The notes below the pieces were generated by a model. That model saw nothing but the letters and a program-made list of their open reading frames with translations, was not told the DNA's origin and did not search any database. 64,000 bases of DNA from CAYMZZ01 sp044463125 (GTDB lineage Bacteria > Bacteroidota > Bacteroidia > Chitinophagales > Chitinophagaceae), in assembly GCA_044463125.1 (NCBI GenBank), contig JBIQMS010000001.1, positions 1 to 64,000 of the forward strand, given 5' to 3'. Of the stretch, positions 1 through 8,025 are shown in pieces (position 1 is the stretch's first letter; each line of letters starts with the position of its first letter). A program made the position numbers and the translations under genes.

Positions 1-26
1 AGGTTTCAGGAAGAGCAGAAAATATT

Positions 27-100
27 GGCCTCGTAGCTCAACTGAATAGAGCATCTGACTACGGATCAGAAGGTTTCAGGTTTGAATCCTGACGAGGTCA
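27..100 (+). tRNA. tRNA-Arg (anticodon ACG)
   Basis: The sequence folds as a complete cloverleaf. A 7-bp acceptor stem pairs GGCCTCG at 27-33 with CGAGGTC at 93-99, with one G-U pair. The D arm is GCTC/GAGC, the anticodon stem is TCTGA/TCAGA around the loop CTACGGA, and the T arm is TCAGG/CCTGA. The anticodon ACG reads CGN arginine codons after A34-to-I editing. The discriminator base is A100, and CCA is not encoded, as is usual in Bacteroidota, so the tail must be added by tRNA nucleotidyltransferase. A terminator follows at once, so the gene is probably transcribed alone or as the last member of a unit starting left of the window. Confidence 0.95.
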
Positions 101-105
101 CAAAT

Positions 106-141
106 AAGGGATAACTCAACACCATGGGTTATCCCTTTTTG
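106..141 (+). terminator. Rho-independent terminator of tRNA-Arg
   Basis: A perfect 10-bp stem AAGGGATAAC/GTTATCCCTT (106-115 with 128-137) with a 12-nt loop is followed by a run of T. It lies six bases after the tRNA. Confidence 0.85.
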
Positions 142-167
142 TTTTGAGTTAACCAAAAACGTGATAT

Positions 168-413
168 ATGGCAGCGTGGGTTTATATTCTTTATTCTGCT
201 TCATTGGATCGCTTTTATATTGGCTCCACCAGCACCTCAGTGGAAGAGCGTCTTCGAAAACATTTGGCAAAGCACCGCCACTTCACACAGAAAGCGAAAG
301 ACTGGGTCATTTTCTATATTGAAGAATTTAGTAATAGAGTTGAAGCCGCTCGACGTGAACGCGAAATCAAAAGTTGGAAGAGCAGTGTAAGAATTCGAAG
401 ACTATTGGGCTGA
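168..413 (+). CDS. GIY-YIG nuclease domain protein
   Basis: This 81-residue protein is one short GIY-YIG endonuclease domain. The first motif pair appears as VYILYS (residues 5-10) and FYIGST (16-21). It is followed by an arginine-containing helix (ERLRKHL) and a late acidic/basic helix (EAARREREIKSW) that carries the expected metal-binding glutamate. Members of this UvrC/UPF0213-type family cut or process branched or damaged DNA, but the cellular role of these tiny stand-alone forms in Bacteroidota is not established. It starts only 27 bases after the tRNA terminator. I infer its own promoter in the intervening AT-rich spacer. The length is normal for the family. Confidence 0.85.
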   Translation: MAAWVYILYSASLDRFYIGSTSTSVEERLRKHLAKHRHFTQKAKDWVIFYIEEFSNRVEAARREREIKSWKSSVRIRRLLG

Positions 414-493
414 TGATCCAACATTAACAGGTGCAAGGCCAATGACAGCGCCTAAGCTTTTGATGGACATAACGGGTATTTCTCATTATTCCA

Positions 494-2398
494 TCAATGC
501 AAAATCAGCTTCTTTACCTGTTGCCCTGTCCGCACCAAATACGTACCGGGAGCAAGGGTTGAAAGATCAATGGAGTGGCTGCCAGCCAATAGATTTTTTT
601 GCCAAACCTGTTGGCCGGTAATGTGGTAAACCTGAACCATGCCTGCATTCATTAATTGCAGATTCACCTGACGGCTGCTGCTGGGATTAGGGTAGAGGGT
701 CAATAGATTGTTGGATCGCTTGTTGGCGGAAGCAATAACCGTGCTATAAAGAACCTGGCCGCTACGCGTTGTGACTCTGATTCTATATTCCGTAATGCCT
801 TGTCCTGCCGAAGCCTCTGTATCCAGGTATTGTCCAAATACTTCCTCAGGATGCGGAAACTCAGCTATGCTTATATAGGCTGTCTGATCTCTTCGTCGCT
901 CCAGCGCGATGGATTGCACCTGGGAAACATCGTTCAGTAACCATTCAACCTGCATACCAGATGCACTTTTTTGACCCTGAAATGAAAGAATCCGAACTGG
1001 CAATTCTATACAGCCTGAAGACAAGGCAATCTCAATAGTATCCGTTGCATATGTTTCACAACCTGCTACGAGATATTGCTCCACAATATAGGTTCCCGGT
1101 TGGTCTACTGTGATGGAAGTTCCCTGTGTTGATGAAGTTATATTGCCATCTAATGTACTCCATTCATATAGAGAAGTAGGCAGCGGGTTGGATACATCAA
1201 TTGTAGCCCAGGAGCCCGATTGGCAAATGCTGGGGGTGGCCGTTGCGAGCGTGGCCTGTGGTATTTCAAAAAATTGAACAGGCGCAATGAAGTCTTTCAG
1301 GTCGGCGGTAAAGGAAGCTGATGCACGGGTCTTTACCATCAGGCTGCGAAATGGCATACCGCAAACATTGGCGGTAATGGATGCCGCAGGATCCAGGCCC
1401 AGCTTGGTCAGGTTCACTGAAAACTCCATATACTGTTGCGGTATATAATCAGTGGCCAGGCTATTGTCTTGCAGAATGATGCCAAAAGGACCTCCCCAGG
1501 TATTGCTGGTATTGGTGAGACCAGTATAGTAAGCACCGGCGGCATTGGGCCGAATGCTCGCGTAACCATATTGTGCACCAGAACTTGCGCCATCAAAACC
1601 TCCCGCCCAATCGAAAGTTGCAGGGTTAAGCAATAAAGCGCTTTGGTGTACCCAAATTCTTGCCTCGATATTGGTAAGAGTGGAACTCTGGAATTCTGCA
1701 CTGAAGATGATGTCGCCGGGAACAGTAACGTTACCACTTGCATCGAACTGCCAGCTCACGTGGCCCGCATCGGGGCCGTAGCCAGAGAAGGTTCGCGTGG
1801 TTCGGTCGTAAACCAGGTTTGACTGGTACATTTCAAAATCGAAATATCTGTTGCCCGTGGTGTTGTCGAGCGATACCGAACCCAATAACCACAGCGAGTC
1901 ATTATAGTCGGGACCTTCACGGCGCACATGCGCAGCTACATCCAGAATATCGTTCTTGTCGGGCACACTTTGGGCAATAGGGCAGGTCCAGTCGGCCGGA
2001 CTGAATCCATTTTTGTTACCTCCCGCGCCAAAAACGGTAGAGTCGTTTCCATGAAAGTCGCGGAAAAACAAGGCATCGAGCAGCAGGTGATTGTTTACCG
2101 TACTTAAAACGGGAAACCGCATACTTCTGTAAAAGCTGGTTGAGCGAAACGGAATATCTGTGGCATACCTGGCCACAATGGCGGCGGCACCCGTGGTATC
2201 GATCACGAACTCACCTGTACCAATGGTGCCGGGATAGGTAAACCAGTCGTCGATGCCTTCCATTAACAAAGCGCCAAACTCATTGGAACGCATTTCCGCA
2301 TCCACGCCGAAGTTGGCCTTCACTACGGGTGTGGTGATTTGTGAATACGCCGGGTGCGACAGGAGTAGCAGTAGCAGGTATGACCAGATTTTTTTCAA
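494..2398 (-). CDS. Secreted protein with type IX secretion C-terminal sorting domain
   Basis: A protein of about 634 residues exported by Sec and then by the type IX system. No ATG lies near the front. The TTG at 2398 is preferred because it yields a classic signal peptide (KKIWSYLLLLLLSHPAYSQ) with AAGGA upstream; a TTG at 2428 would add ten residues. The C-terminal 70 residues form a type A sorting domain with the LYPNPSS motif, a middle V-x-V-Y-x-x-x-G-Q segment and a GTYLVR/KLIL end. The large middle region has a CQSGS-to-CETYA stretch resembling an Ig-like or PKD-like fold, and no enzyme motif that I recognise. It is probably a surface-anchored protein of unknown role. It is divergent from the lipoprotein gene at 2644. 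Confidence 0.8.
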   Translation of the reverse strand: MKKIWSYLLLLLLSHPAYSQITTPVVKANFGVDAEMRSNEFGALLMEGIDDWFTYPGTIGTGEFVIDTTGAAAIVARYATDIPFRSTSFYRSMRFPVLSTVNNHLLLDALFFRDFHGNDSTVFGAGGNKNGFSPADWTCPIAQSVPDKNDILDVAAHVRREGPDYNDSLWLLGSVSLDNTTGNRYFDFEMYQSNLVYDRTTRTFSGYGPDAGHVSWQFDASGNVTVPGDIIFSAEFQSSTLTNIEARIWVHQSALLLNPATFDWAGGFDGASSGAQYGYASIRPNAAGAYYTGLTNTSNTWGGPFGIILQDNSLATDYIPQQYMEFSVNLTKLGLDPAASITANVCGMPFRSLMVKTRASASFTADLKDFIAPVQFFEIPQATLATATPSICQSGSWATIDVSNPLPTSLYEWSTLDGNITSSTQGTSITVDQPGTYIVEQYLVAGCETYATDTIEIALSSGCIELPVRILSFQGQKSASGMQVEWLLNDVSQVQSIALERRRDQTAYISIAEFPHPEEVFGQYLDTEASAGQGITEYRIRVTTRSGQVLYSTVIASANKRSNNLLTLYPNPSSSRQVNLQLMNAGMVQVYHITGQQVWQKNLLAGSHSIDLSTLAPGTYLVRTGQQVKKLILH

Positions 2399-2495
2399 TA
2401 GAGTTGGATTCCTTACAAATCTATTCAAGATTAGATTGCATCCATCATTTTCGAAACAATTTGATCACTTCCATCTAATATTATTCCACATTCAC

Positions 2496-2519
2496 CGTAT
2501 TTTTTTTCGAAAAAATACG
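2496..2519. promoter_or_regulatory. Perfect AT-rich hairpin/palindrome in divergent intergenic region
   Basis: The stem CGTATTTTTT/AAAAAATACG (2496-2505 with 2510-2519) encloses a TTCG loop. It lies between two divergently transcribed genes (starts at 2398 and 2644), where no transcript end is expected, so an operator or mRNA leader structure is as likely as a terminator. Function is inferred from position only. Confidence 0.45.
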
Positions 2520-2643
2520 ATGTATAAGAATTAACCATTATTCATTTAAATACCCAACTAAGGGTATAGCGCAAGAATGCCGGTCGTCTATTTTTACCTC
2601 ATCAAATATCACTTACCCAAATCATTCTAAAACATTGATCAAC

Positions 2644-3207
2644 ATGTACATGATGAAAGCAAGGAAATTCATTTTACCGATGGTTGCTGTTGGCAGCATC
2701 CTTTTGATAGGCGCCTGCAATTCAGAAAAAATAGCCGCATTGCCCGACCCGCCCGCATCGGCCAAACAGGTGGAGGCATTGGTGAAGGAAAAGAAGTTTT
2801 CCGTAAAGGAACTGGGATTTTACGGAGCCCTGACTATCAACGACAAGACGGAAATGGAATGGATTGATACCACCAAGGAAACGAATGCGATGGTAAAGAA
2901 TGTTTACAAAGACGTGGCCAACTGGGAAATGCATTTTGGCAAGGATTCTAGCGGTACCGTGGTATCGAATGGATCGCCCTATGCTTCGCGCTGGTGGGTA
3001 GATGATCAACCCGACAGTGAAGAAACTCCCGGCATACGTATCCGTTGCAGCTATACGGATCCCAAGTTCAGCTTTGGTACCGCCGAACCCATGGAGATGA
3101 CTTTTTCCTATTTGGTAAAAGGCATCAACGAAAACCAGTTATTGCTCGAACTGCCCCGAGATATTAACCGCCGCAAGTTGATAGCCCTGATGCAACTAAA
3201 ACCCTGA
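2644..3207 (+). CDS. Putative lipoprotein of unknown function
   Basis: About 187 residues. The N-terminus has basic residues, a hydrophobic stretch and a lipobox-like LIGAC ending, so it should be a lipid-anchored envelope protein. The mature part is mixed charged and hydrophobic and contains a tryptophan-rich motif (SRWWVDDQPDSEE). I see no family motif. Three in-frame ATGs occur close together (2644, 2650, 2653); the first is reported, and all keep the lipobox. A terminator follows at 3239, so it is probably a single-gene unit. Confidence 0.65.
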   Translation: MYMMKARKFILPMVAVGSILLIGACNSEKIAALPDPPASAKQVEALVKEKKFSVKELGFYGALTINDKTEMEWIDTTKETNAMVKNVYKDVANWEMHFGKDSSGTVVSNGSPYASRWWVDDQPDSEETPGIRIRCSYTDPKFSFGTAEPMEMTFSYLVKGINENQLLLELPRDINRRKLIALMQLKP

Positions 3208-3238
3208 CACTACTCTTCAGAATCGGTTCATAAGGCAG

Positions 3239-3272
3239 CCCCGGTGATTTATTTCATCGGGGTTAGTTTTTT
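3239..3272 (+). terminator. Rho-independent terminator after lipoprotein gene
   Basis: The stem CCCCGGTGA/TCATCGGGG (one G-U pair) with a short loop is followed by TTAGTTTTTTATT. It lies 31 bases after the stop codon. Confidence 0.8.
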
Positions 3273-3358
3273 ATTGAGTCAGGAATATCCTGTAAATTCA
3301 ATTATCCCGCTGAAATTGCCAATGTATATTCCAGGTTATCTCCGGGAAAAACCATCAA

Positions 3359-4417
3359 ATGAAATCATTCATGCCCAGTTTCAATAATCGTATCAAACAA
3401 ATTCTCCTGCTCTCGCTCATCATCCTGATGGCCATATTGGTGATCAAAGAGCTTTATATTTTCCTGCCCGGTATCCTGGGAGCGCTTACGCTGTATATTC
3501 TCAGCCGGGGTAGTTATTTTCAACTGGTGTACAATAGAAAATGGAGAAAAGGCTGGGCCGCGGGCCTGTTTATTTTGTACTACCTGATATTGTTGGGTCT
3601 GCCGGTTTTTCTAGCCATCACTCTCATCAGCCCAAAAATCAATGCTTTTTTACATGACCCTGAGGCGATGATACAATCAGCCAAAGCGTCGATCAATACG
3701 GTGCAGCAAAACCTCGGCATCAACCTGGTGTCGGAAGGCACTATTACGGAAACACTCGGTAAACTCACCAGCTTTCTGCCCTCCCTGCTCAATAGCACGG
3801 GCGTGTTGGTGACCAACCTGGCTATCCTGCTATTTCTTTTGTATTATATGTTGGTCAATGGATCAGAATCCGAACGGCATTTGAGCAAGATCATTCCCCT
3901 GAAACAGGAGAATATCAATTTGCTGGCGCACGAAACAAAACGGATGGTGAAAGCCAATGCCCTGGGTATCCCACTCATTTCCATCATCCAGGGGGCTGCA
4001 GCTACCGTTGGCTATTATCTTTTTGGCGTCCAGGAATGGGCGCTATGGGGTTTTTTGACGGGCGTATTCGCTTTTTTCCCGGTAGTGGGTACCATGATAG
4101 TGTGGGTGCCGCTGGTTATCTATCTCTATGCAGTGAACGAAACAGGTATGGCCACGGGCTTGCTTTTCTACAGTTTGGTGGTAACCGGTAATATCGATTA
4201 TGTCGCGCGCATTACCTTACTCAAACGCATGGGCGATGTGCATCCGGTGATCACGGTGCTGGGTGTGATAGTGGGATTAGGCTTGTTTGGATTTATCGGC
4301 CTAATTTTCGGCCCCCTTCTTGTGAGTTATGTGATCCTGCTTTATAATATTTATGTGAATGAATTTATTGATAACAGCCAGCCTATCGAAGTCGTAAAAC
4401 AATCAGAGGGCGAATAA
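3359..4417 (+). CDS. AI-2E family transporter (PerM/UPF0118-type membrane protein)
   Basis: A 352-residue polytopic inner-membrane protein. Hydrophobic segments occur at about 14-50 and 63-90, then a helical amphipathic region at 95-145, and further membrane spans at about 148-165 and 200-340. The ending GLIFGPLLVSYVI is the characteristic late motif of the family. Members include the AI-2 exporter TqsA and Na+/H+ antiporter-like proteins, so the substrate cannot be set from sequence. Length is typical. It is convergent with the Bax-inhibitor gene, and the two share a hairpin that overlaps this stop codon. Confidence 0.88.
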   Translation: MKSFMPSFNNRIKQILLLSLIILMAILVIKELYIFLPGILGALTLYILSRGSYFQLVYNRKWRKGWAAGLFILYYLILLGLPVFLAITLISPKINAFLHDPEAMIQSAKASINTVQQNLGINLVSEGTITETLGKLTSFLPSLLNSTGVLVTNLAILLFLLYYMLVNGSESERHLSKIIPLKQENINLLAHETKRMVKANALGIPLISIIQGAAATVGYYLFGVQEWALWGFLTGVFAFFPVVGTMIVWVPLVIYLYAVNETGMATGLLFYSLVVTGNIDYVARITLLKRMGDVHPVITVLGVIVGLGLFGFIGLIFGPLLVSYVILLYNIYVNEFIDNSQPIEVVKQSEGE

Positions 4418-4432
4418 ATCGCCCTCTGATTG
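4400..4432. terminator. Hairpin terminator overlapping the AI-2E stop codon, probably bidirectional
   Basis: A perfect 14-bp stem CAATCAGAGGGCGA (4400-4413) and its complement (4419-4432) surrounds the loop ATAAA. The TAA stop of the AI-2E gene is inside the loop, so the 5' arm is coding sequence. The gene at 4468 arrives from the other side, so one hairpin probably ends both transcripts. The T-run is weak. Confidence 0.65.
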
Positions 4433-4467
4433 TAGATGTACAATATTTTATTAAGTTGCTCCCCGCT

Positions 4468-5232
4468 TTAGTCTCTGTTCAATTTCGACAATAAGCGAAG
4501 GATTTCGAGGTAAAGCCATACAATGGTAACCATTAACCCGAAAGCGCAGTACCACTCCATGTATTTTTTTGCCCGCATATTGGCGCCGGTTTCAATACTG
4601 TCGAAATTCAACAGCAAATTCAGAGCGGCCAATACCACCACCAATACAGAAAAACCGATACCCAGGGGGGTGGCGGCATTGGTGAAGGGCGCAAAATTGG
4701 ATCCTGAGAAAGCAAAATAGACCCATTGTGCCAGGTAAAATACGGCTATGCTCGCCGTTGCGATCACAATCACTGAGCGGAAACGCTGGGTTACTTTTAT
4801 AATTCTAAAACGATATAGTGCATACATAACGGCAGTTACCAGCAAAGTGAGTGCTACCGCGTGCACTACCAGGCCGGGATACTGTGTTTTGAAAGCATAA
4901 TCATACCAGGCTGATACGGAGCCCACAAACAGACCCTGCAGAATGGCGTAAACGGGTGCAAGGTAAGCTGACCATTCTTTCTTGAAACCCATGATCAGCG
5001 CCACCACCAATCCGCCAAAAACGCCTGTCAGCATAAAGGGCATGGGGTCGCCGCCTTTGTAGAAATTGGACCATGACCAGATGGTGCTTCCTATCATCAC
5101 CAAAAACAAAAGACCAAAGCGGTTCAGTGTACCATTGATGGTCATTACCTCATGATCGGCCAGCCCTTCGAATATGGTGCCTTCAAAAGATTTTTCCTGC
5201 AAGGCAGGATTGCCGGATTTAAACAATGCCAT
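4468..5232 (-). CDS. Bax inhibitor-1/YccA family membrane protein
   Basis: 254 residues with about seven membrane spans, as expected for the BI-1/TMBIM family (YccA, YbhL). These proteins act as pH-gated Ca2+ leak channels or FtsH modulators in other organisms. The start MALFKSGNPAL at 5232 was chosen because the upstream in-frame extension is AT-rich and lies against the next gene. A TATATTTA box, one base from the -7 consensus, lies just upstream on the minus strand. The early MTINGTLNRFGLL region and the C-terminal WYCAFGLMVTIVWLYLEILR span fit the family. The N-terminal cytosolic tail is as usual for Bacteroidota homologues. Confidence 0.88.
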   Translation of the reverse strand: MALFKSGNPALQEKSFEGTIFEGLADHEVMTINGTLNRFGLLFLVMIGSTIWSWSNFYKGGDPMPFMLTGVFGGLVVALIMGFKKEWSAYLAPVYAILQGLFVGSVSAWYDYAFKTQYPGLVVHAVALTLLVTAVMYALYRFRIIKVTQRFRSVIVIATASIAVFYLAQWVYFAFSGSNFAPFTNAATPLGIGFSVLVVVLAALNLLLNFDSIETGANMRAKKYMEWYCAFGLMVTIVWLYLEILRLLSKLNRD

Positions 5233-5290
5233 AGTGAATAATTTGGATAAATATAATGGGAAGTCCCGATAAATCCTATATCGTTTTAAT

Positions 5291-7219
5291 TTAATAATGC
5301 CAGCGCACAAAAGCTTCCATGGCGGCATAATGGGTTAGTCCCAGATCTGCGTACAGGTTGGCGGTGGCGGCATTGCGTTCCTCCGCCCGCTGCCAAAACT
5401 CCCTTGAATCGCTTCCCTGGAAGGGAACCATGTCTTTCTGCGATTGATGAATAAAGATGCCATGTCGCTTCTTGATTACCTGGTCGGGGCTCATGGGGAT
5501 GGCCATTTCAATCTCCTCAATATTCCATTCCTGCCAGGCGCCCTTATACAACCAGAGCCAACAATCGTTGATCCAGTCTTCGCCAGCGGCTTTCAGTCGT
5601 TTCAGCGACTCCAGCACCACCTGGAAACAAACGATATGCGTGCCATGCGGATCGGCAAAATCGCCTGCGCAATACACCTGATGTGGCTTAATCTTTTTCA
5701 ATAATTCCATCGTGATGCGAATATCCTTTTCGCCCATCGGATTTTTCTCAATGGTACCTGTTTCATAAAATGGCAGGTTCATGAAATGGATATTCTCGTC
5801 TTTGATACCTACATAGCGGCAGGTTGCTTTGGCTTCACCACGGCGAATCAGTCCTTTGATGGCCCTAACGGTGGCGGTATCCATCTGGTTTGATTTTTTG
5901 CTACGGACAAACTTGCGCACATTGGCGAGTATCTTTTCCGACTTCGTGGTGTCGATGCCGGCAATCTCTTCAAAGCCTACGGCAAAATCAATAAAGCGGG
6001 TTACGAACTCATCGGTTACCGCAATGTTGCCGGAAGTCTGGTAACCTACGTGCACATCATGCCCCTGGTCGTGTAAGCGTTGAAATGTACCTCCCATGCT
6101 GATGATGTCATCGTCGGGGTGGGGCGAAAAAATGATCACACGCTTGGGATAAGGTTCGCTCCTTTCCGGGTGAGCGGGTATATGCGCGTTGGGCTTACCA
6201 CCCGGCCATCCGGTAATGGAGTCGCGCAACATATAATATACCTGGAGATTGATTTCATAGGCATCACCTTTTTCCACCAGCAAGTCGCTCAGGCCATACT
6301 CATTATAGTCTTTGTTGGTAAGGCTCAAAACGGGCTTCTTCAATTTCAAGGCCATATTTACCACGGCTTTCTTCACCATGCGCGGTGTCCATTCGCAATC
6401 ACCGGTCAACCAGGGTGACTTGAATCGTGTAAGTTCTCCTGCCGCAGCTTCATCTATATAGAAAGAAGCGTTGTCATGATTTTGCAGCAGGGAGGCGGGT
6501 ACGCTTTCCGTATCATCCTCTTCCACCGCCTGCTTGATCACCGGCGCCTTGTTGGGACCCCAGGCCATCAGTATGATTCGTTTCGCTTTCAGAATGGTGC
6601 TGATCCCCATTGTAATGGCAAGGCGGGGAACTTCGGAAATATTGGCAAACTCATAGGAGTTGGCAATCCGGGTAGAATTTTCAAGAGTAATCAACCGGGT
6701 TTTGGAATAAATACCTGAGCCCGGTTCGTTGAAGCCAATATGACCGTTGATACCAATACCGAGAATTTGCAGATCGATGCCGCCCACCGCTTCAATCATT
6801 TGCTCATATTCCACACAATGTTTCTTGATCTGCTCCTTGGCCACCTGTCCATCGGGGATATGAATATTCTCTTTTTTGATGTCCACATGGTCAAAGAGAT
6901 GCGTACGCATAAAGCGGCTATAGCTCTGCAAAGCGTCATTGTCGATGGGATAATATTCATCGAGATTAAAAGCGATCACATTCCGAAAGCTTAGTTTTTC
7001 CTCGCGGTGCAGACGCACCAGTTCGGCATAAAGCGTCTTGGGTGTGGAGCCGGTGGCCAATCCCAGTACACAGGACTGTTTTTTCTTTTGCTTTTCCCGA
7101 ATGAGGGTGGCAATTTCACGTGCCACGGCTTTGGATCCGCTTTTCAGGTCGTTAAAAATGTGGACGGGAATCTTTTCAAAACTGTCGGAAAGATCCATGG
7201 TAGTTGCAATCTTCGCCAT
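5291..7219 (-). CDS. nagB: Glucosamine-6-phosphate deaminase fused to a PIG-L/LmbE-type deacetylase-like domain
   Basis: A 642-residue two-domain cytosolic enzyme. Residues 1-265 are a NagB deaminase, converting glucosamine-6-P to fructose-6-P and ammonia. Visible motifs are GLATGSTP (53-60, phosphate binding), FNLDEYYP (84-91) and GIGINGHIGFNEPG (154-167, catalytic Asp/His region). Residues 359-600 match the LmbE/PIG-L Zn-dependent N-deacetylase family, with HPDDD at 367-371 and a later HGTH. The fusion is common in Bacteroidota, where the second domain's activity is not firmly known; de-N-acetylation of an amino-sugar derivative is the obvious guess. A -7 box lies at 7249-7256. A second, unfused NagB-type gene is at 57967. 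Confidence 0.92.
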   Translation of the reverse strand: MAKIATTMDLSDSFEKIPVHIFNDLKSGSKAVAREIATLIREKQKKKQSCVLGLATGSTPKTLYAELVRLHREEKLSFRNVIAFNLDEYYPIDNDALQSYSRFMRTHLFDHVDIKKENIHIPDGQVAKEQIKKHCVEYEQMIEAVGGIDLQILGIGINGHIGFNEPGSGIYSKTRLITLENSTRIANSYEFANISEVPRLAITMGISTILKAKRIILMAWGPNKAPVIKQAVEEDDTESVPASLLQNHDNASFYIDEAAAGELTRFKSPWLTGDCEWTPRMVKKAVVNMALKLKKPVLSLTNKDYNEYGLSDLLVEKGDAYEINLQVYYMLRDSITGWPGGKPNAHIPAHPERSEPYPKRVIIFSPHPDDDIISMGGTFQRLHDQGHDVHVGYQTSGNIAVTDEFVTRFIDFAVGFEEIAGIDTTKSEKILANVRKFVRSKKSNQMDTATVRAIKGLIRRGEAKATCRYVGIKDENIHFMNLPFYETGTIEKNPMGEKDIRITMELLKKIKPHQVYCAGDFADPHGTHIVCFQVVLESLKRLKAAGEDWINDCWLWLYKGAWQEWNIEEIEMAIPMSPDQVIKKRHGIFIHQSQKDMVPFQGSDSREFWQRAEERNAATANLYADLGLTHYAAMEAFVRWHY

Positions 7220-7248
7220 GCTGGAGTTAATGGTTTTGTTGATGGGTT

Positions 7249-7256
7249 CAAAGATA
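7249..7256 (-). promoter_or_regulatory. Bacteroidota-type -7 promoter box of the nagB fusion gene
   Basis: On the minus strand the sequence TATCTTTG matches TAnnTTTG exactly and lies 29 bases before the ATG. No convincing -33 TTG element lies at the usual distance. Confidence 0.45.
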
Positions 7257-7332
7257 AATAATCAAACTTGCGTTTTCGAAGAAAAACGATTGCGTCAATT
7301 CAGAGTAACAAAATACCCTGTTCTGTAATCCT

Positions 7333-7938
7333 TCAGTTTTCAAAAAAATACTGCCGGAGTGTTTTCATGGATTGATAGAAGAGGTTGCGGGCTACCTGGT
7401 AATTGATCGCCATGATTTCGCTGATTTCGGCATATTCCAGTCCCTGGTATATCCGGAGATACACGATCTCGCGTTGTCGTGCCGGCAACGCCTCCAATGC
7501 CTGCTGCAATTTTAGTGTTCTTATTTTCTCTTCTTCCTTTTGAACTAATAAGTGATCGTGCGAAAAACTGAATCCGATATCCTGCTCGTCCAGTGTTTGC
7601 AGGTTTTTGCCGGGTGCTGCTTTCATCATCCGGAAAAGTTTATACTTCAGGGCTTTTAGTAAGTATGCTTTTACGGACAATACAGATGCGTTGTTCCTGC
7701 TTTGCCAGATTTCGAGGAAAAGATCCTGTATGGCATCTTCCAGCAATTCCCGGTCGGGGCATATCCGGGTTCCGTATTGCAGTAAGCCCGGGTGCATTTC
7801 GCGGAATATTTTTTCAAAAGCATTCCGGTCGCCCGATTTGAAGGCTTCCCAATTGGCAGTATCTTGTGGCGAATTCGGCAAGGTGTAATCAATTGAACCT
7901 GTGGCGGTGAAAATCAAGATTTGTCGGCAATCCACCAA
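7333..7938 (-). CDS. ECF-type RNA polymerase sigma-70 factor
   Basis: About 200 residues. Region 2 shows in AFKSGDRNAFEKIFREMHPGL and in EDAIQDLFLEIWQ, the core-binding and -10-recognition helices. Region 4 shows in LPARQREIVYLRIYQGLEYAEI and the following helix-turn-helix. The closest type is the Bacteroidota expansion family that works with FecR anti-sigma factors and SusC transducers. It is divergent from fecR-susC-susD at 8026, the expected partner set. No ATG is present at the front: TTG at 7938 and GTG at 7935 are both possible, so the exact N-terminus is uncertain. Confidence 0.9.
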   Translation of the reverse strand: MVDCRQILIFTATGSIDYTLPNSPQDTANWEAFKSGDRNAFEKIFREMHPGLLQYGTRICPDRELLEDAIQDLFLEIWQSRNNASVLSVKAYLLKALKYKLFRMMKAAPGKNLQTLDEQDIGFSFSHDHLLVQKEEEKIRTLKLQQALEALPARQREIVYLRIYQGLEYAEISEIMAINYQVARNLFYQSMKTLRQYFFEN

Positions 7939-8025
7939 TAATTTCTGGGTTACAAATCCACAAATTTTCCCAAAGCAACATTACATGGCACCGAAATACG
8001 TACTTATGTAAGTAAATCCCGTGAG

